Part shown: positions 6,618-8,778 of the stretch, piece by piece
How positions within the stretch are numbered: position 1 is the first letter of the stretch
Layout of the letters: the number at the start of each line of letters is the position of its first letter
Assembly (NCBI GenBank): GCA_034437795.1
Contig: DAOTTI010000218.1
Coordinates: 1 to 8,778 of the forward strand
Origin: DAOTTI01 sp034437795
GTDB lineage: Bacteria > Chloroflexota > UBA11872 > UBA12225
Direction of reading: 5' to 3'
Length of the DNA stretch: 8,778 nucleotides
Position numbers and translations under genes: made by a program
Notes under the pieces: generated by a model
What the model was told of the DNA's origin: nothing
Databases searched by the model: none
Seen by the model: only the letters and a program-made list of their open reading frames with translations

Positions 6618-7967
6618 ATGGAGCCAATGGAACTGACGTTTGCACACGGCCGCGAGCTGGCCTGGCAGGTGATGCGGGCCGCCTTACAGGCGGTTGATCC
6701 GGCGCAGGCGGTCCGCAACGCCCTGCGCCGTGAAGGGAGCCGGCTGCGTCTCGGCGACCGCGAGTTCGACCTCGACCGCTACCGGCGGGTGCTGGTGGTC
6801 GGGGCGGGCAAAGCCAGCGCGCCGATGGCGCGGGCGACGGAGGAGATCCTGGGCGACCGGATCGAGGCCGGCCTGGTGAACGTCAAGTACGGCTACACCG
6901 ACCAGACCAGGCGCATTCGCCTGCATGAGGCGGGCCATCCAGTGCCCGACCAGAGTGGGCTGGAAGGCACGCGCGAGATCGTCCGGCTGCTGGAAGGGGC
7001 CGGCGAGGGCGACCTGGTGCTCTGCCTGATCTCCGGCGGCGGGTCGGCGCTGATGATCCTGCCCGAGGACGAGATTACGCTGCAAGACTACCAGGCTCTC
7101 ACCAACGACCTGCTTCGCTCGGGGGCGACGATCAACCAGATCAACACCATCCGCAAGCACATTGAGCGGGTCAAGGGCGGGCGCCTGGCGCAGATCGCCG
7201 CTCCGGCCGAGATCGTGACCGTGGTTCTGTCGGACGTTATTGGCAACCCGCTCGACTTTATCGCCTCCGGCCCCACCGTGCCGGACACGACCACCTATGC
7301 CGATGCGCTCGCGGTATTGGAGCAGTTCGATCTTCTGGACCGGGCGCCGCGCGCCGTCGTGGACTGGCTGCGCCGGGGCGCGCGGGGGGAGATCCCCGAA
7401 ACGCCCAAGCCGGGCGACCCGCTGTTCGCCACCGTCACCACCGCCGTGATAGGGAGCAACGACATCGCCGCCGAGGCGGCGCTGGCCGAGGCGCAACGGC
7501 TGGGCTTCACTACGCACCTGCTGACGACCTACCTGGAGGGCGAGGCGCGAGAGATGGGCAAGCTGGCCGCCGCGCTAGCCAAGGAGCTGGTCCATCGGGG
7601 CCGGCCGGCTCGCCCGCCGGCCTGCCTCATTCTGGGCGGCGAGACGACCGTCACCGTCCGCGGCAGCGGGAAGGGGGGCCGCAATCAGGAGATCGCTCTC
7701 TCGGCCGCCCTGGCCATGGCCGGAGTGGAGCGGGCCCTGATTGCGGCCCTGGCGACAGACGGCTCCGATGGGCCGACGGACGCGGCCGGAGGCTTTGCCG
7801 ACGGCCAGACGTTGAGACGTGCAGAGGCCAAAGGACTCGACGCGCGTGCCGCTCTGGCAAACAACGATTCGTACACGCTCCTGCGGGAGGTGGGTGACCT
7901 GCTGGTCACCGGCCCCACCAATACCAACGTTAACGATCTGCTGTTCGTGTTCGCGTTTCCCCGCTAA
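6618..7967 (+). CDS. gckA: Glycerate 2-kinase, MOFRL family
   Basis: A 449-residue cytoplasmic enzyme that phosphorylates D-glycerate with ATP to 2-phosphoglycerate, feeding it into lower glycolysis. Older annotations call this family hydroxypyruvate reductase (TtuD). Family blocks run in order: VGAGKAS (61-67, K65), HEAGHPVPD (103-111), ISGGGSAL (138-145), GATINQINTIRKHIERVKGG (169-188), SDVIGNPLDFIASGPTVPD (205-223). The C-terminal MOFRL domain has LGGETTV (339-345), GKGGRNQE (351-358), ATDGSDGPTDAAGG (379-392) and GPTNTNVND (432-440). Length is full and nothing essential is missing. The start ATG 6618 has GGGGGAG five bases upstream; a second ATG three codons later is less well placed. It is divergent from hyi, with a shared gap of 418 bases that may hold both promoters. 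The pairing with hyi supports a route from hydroxypyruvate or tartronate semialdehyde through glycerate. Confidence 0.95.
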   Translation: MEPMELTFAHGRELAWQVMRAALQAVDPAQAVRNALRREGSRLRLGDREFDLDRYRRVLVVGAGKASAPMARATEEILGDRIEAGLVNVKYGYTDQTRRIRLHEAGHPVPDQSGLEGTREIVRLLEGAGEGDLVLCLISGGGSALMILPEDEITLQDYQALTNDLLRSGATINQINTIRKHIERVKGGRLAQIAAPAEIVTVVLSDVIGNPLDFIASGPTVPDTTTYADALAVLEQFDLLDRAPRAVVDWLRRGARGEIPETPKPGDPLFATVTTAVIGSNDIAAEAALAEAQRLGFTTHLLTTYLEGEAREMGKLAAALAKELVHRGRPARPPACLILGGETTVTVRGSGKGGRNQEIALSAALAMAGVERALIAALATDGSDGPTDAAGGFADGQTLRRAEAKGLDARAALANNDSYTLLREVGDLLVTGPTNTNVNDLLFVFAFPR

Positions 7968-8145
7968 GTCTGCGCTGATCGGTATGTGCCGGGCAGGGCG
8001 GCCGGGCGTCGAACGACCGGTGGCGCGAATGGAGCGGGGCGTACGGAGCCCTTCCTCGCTGGCCGTTGAAGACCCTGCGCCTGACGTCGACGGCTCTCCG
8101 CGCCGGGGCGGGCGGCGCGCCAGCGCACCATGGCTGCGGGCGCAC

Positions 8146-8151
8146 GGAGGT
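8146..8151 (+). promoter_or_regulatory. Ribosome-binding site that selects GTG 8157
   Basis: GGAGGT lies five bases before an in-frame GTG. The alternative ATG at 8130 has no purine-rich site before it, so GTG 8157 is the better start for the gene running off the window. Confidence 0.6.
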
Positions 8152-8156
8152 GGCCG

Positions 8157-8778
8157 GTGGCGCTGGTAAGCTGGGCGCGGCGGGCCGCTCCGCCTGAACC
8201 GGACGGCGCGCGCTGGCGTCGCCTGCGCCGCGGACAGGGGCTGGCCCCGCTACGACGCCCGGGCGACTTCTGGCGTCCGGTTCTGGTCTACGCCACCATC
8301 GCGACGCTGGCCTCAGCCGGGGGGCTCGTCGCCGCCCGCCAGATCCAGGGTGGCCGGCTGGCCGTCGCGCCGGGCTGGGCGGCTGCGCCGAGCCAGGCTG
8401 TACCGGCGGTCGGCGGGGCGCGACCGCCGTCCGGCCAGGGCCTGCCGGCCGGCGCCGCGGACCAATCTTGGCGCCCGGTTGCGTTGCCGGCCCCGACAGT
8501 GGTCGAGCCTCGTGCGGTGGCGGAGCCCCCTGGGGCGGCCGAGCCACCGAGCAGCGAGGGCGCCTTCGGCGGCTCCGACGCGACCGCACCGGTAGAGGCC
8601 AGCGCCCAATCGGCGGCCGGCGAGACGGCGCCGGCCCCGACTGGCGAACCGACCATGCCCCCTTCACCCGAGCCACCAGCGACCGGAGGTGACGCGATCG
8701 GCGCGGAGAGGGCCGGAACGTCCCCACCCCCGCAGCCCGTGGCCGCCACCCCCGCGCCCGCCAGGGTTGCGCCCGTCC
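8157..8778 (+). CDS. Membrane-anchored protein with Pro/Ala-rich linker (3' end outside window)
   Basis: A frame without stops from GTG 8157 to the window edge, 207 codons so far; it stays open, so it is partial. In-frame stops at 8067 and 8082 bar a start further upstream than 8085. The N-terminus is short and basic (WARRAAPPEP, then RWRRLRRGQG, 20-29). One membrane helix covers about 41-60 (RPVLVYATIATLASAGGLVAA), followed by R61. By the positive-inside rule the rest is outside the cell. From about 75 onward it is low-complexity Pro, Ala, Gly, Glu and Thr, a typical cell-wall linker. The functional domain should follow beyond the window; sortases, peptidoglycan-binding and secreted enzyme domains are commonly carried on such stalks, but nothing here chooses among them. 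It starts 189 bases after the glycerate kinase gene and is probably unrelated to it. Confidence 0.65.
   Translation, partial: MALVSWARRAAPPEPDGARWRRLRRGQGLAPLRRPGDFWRPVLVYATIATLASAGGLVAARQIQGGRLAVAPGWAAAPSQAVPAVGGARPPSGQGLPAGAADQSWRPVALPAPTVVEPRAVAEPPGAAEPPSSEGAFGGSDATAPVEASAQSAAGETAPAPTGEPTMPPSPEPPATGGDAIGAERAGTSPPPQPVAATPAPARVAPV

Noticed and set aside
6684..7517. Open frame of 277 codons on the minus strand
   Set aside because: Antisense shadow of the glycerate kinase gene.
7930..8749. Two minus-strand frames (7930-8727 and 8288-8749)
   Set aside because: They oppose a plus-strand frame that has a consensus ribosome site, a membrane helix and a linker. The minus frames are Arg/Pro- or Gly/Ala-rich without domains.

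Overview
The window is GC-rich bacterial chromosomal DNA with short intergenic gaps. Several gaps hold copies of a 'CCCTCACCCC…CCCTCTC…GAGAGGG' hairpin repeat with a tail around TCCGGA. Very high GC, GTG starts and this kind of repeat suggest a Chloroflexota (green non-sulfur) bacterium. That is inference from style; there is no rRNA or marker gene here to prove it.

Layout. 61-939 (-): a polytopic membrane protein of the prolipoprotein diacylglyceryl transferase (Lgt) family that lacks the family's usual HGG histidine. 1122-2006 (+): a single-pass membrane protein with a Pro-rich N-terminal tail and an unrecognised C-terminal domain; its start is uncertain. 2222-2533 (+): a 103-residue protein of unknown function behind a leader that can fold. 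2534-2848: a gap between convergent genes with a decayed repeat copy and a 78-bp imperfect palindrome. 2849-6199 (-): three sugar or sugar-acid metabolism genes, read in the order hydroxypyruvate isomerase-like (hyi), TIM-barrel sugar isomerase/epimerase, Gfo/Idh/MocA oxidoreductase. 6618-7967 (+), divergent from hyi: a MOFRL-family glycerate 2-kinase. 8157-8778 (+): the start of a membrane-anchored protein with a Pro/Ala-rich linker, cut by the window edge; it is easy to miss because no stop codon lies inside the window.

How the genes fit together. Hydroxypyruvate isomerase interconverts hydroxypyruvate and tartronate semialdehyde, and glycerate 2-kinase passes D-glycerate into lower glycolysis as 2-phosphoglycerate. 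Tartronate semialdehyde (or hydroxypyruvate) reductase is the step needed between them, and no recognisable GarR/GlxR-type gene is present. The Gfo/Idh/MocA enzyme and the second TIM barrel look like the sugar- or polyol-modifying front end of a catabolic module whose substrate cannot be read from sequence. The gaps of 190 and 245 nt inside the three-gene minus-strand set, together with strong individual ribosome sites, suggest more than one promoter. I see no convincing CRISPR array, tRNA, rRNA, transposase or phage gene. The least explained parts are the intergenic DNA, the altered Lgt-like protein and the small orphan protein.
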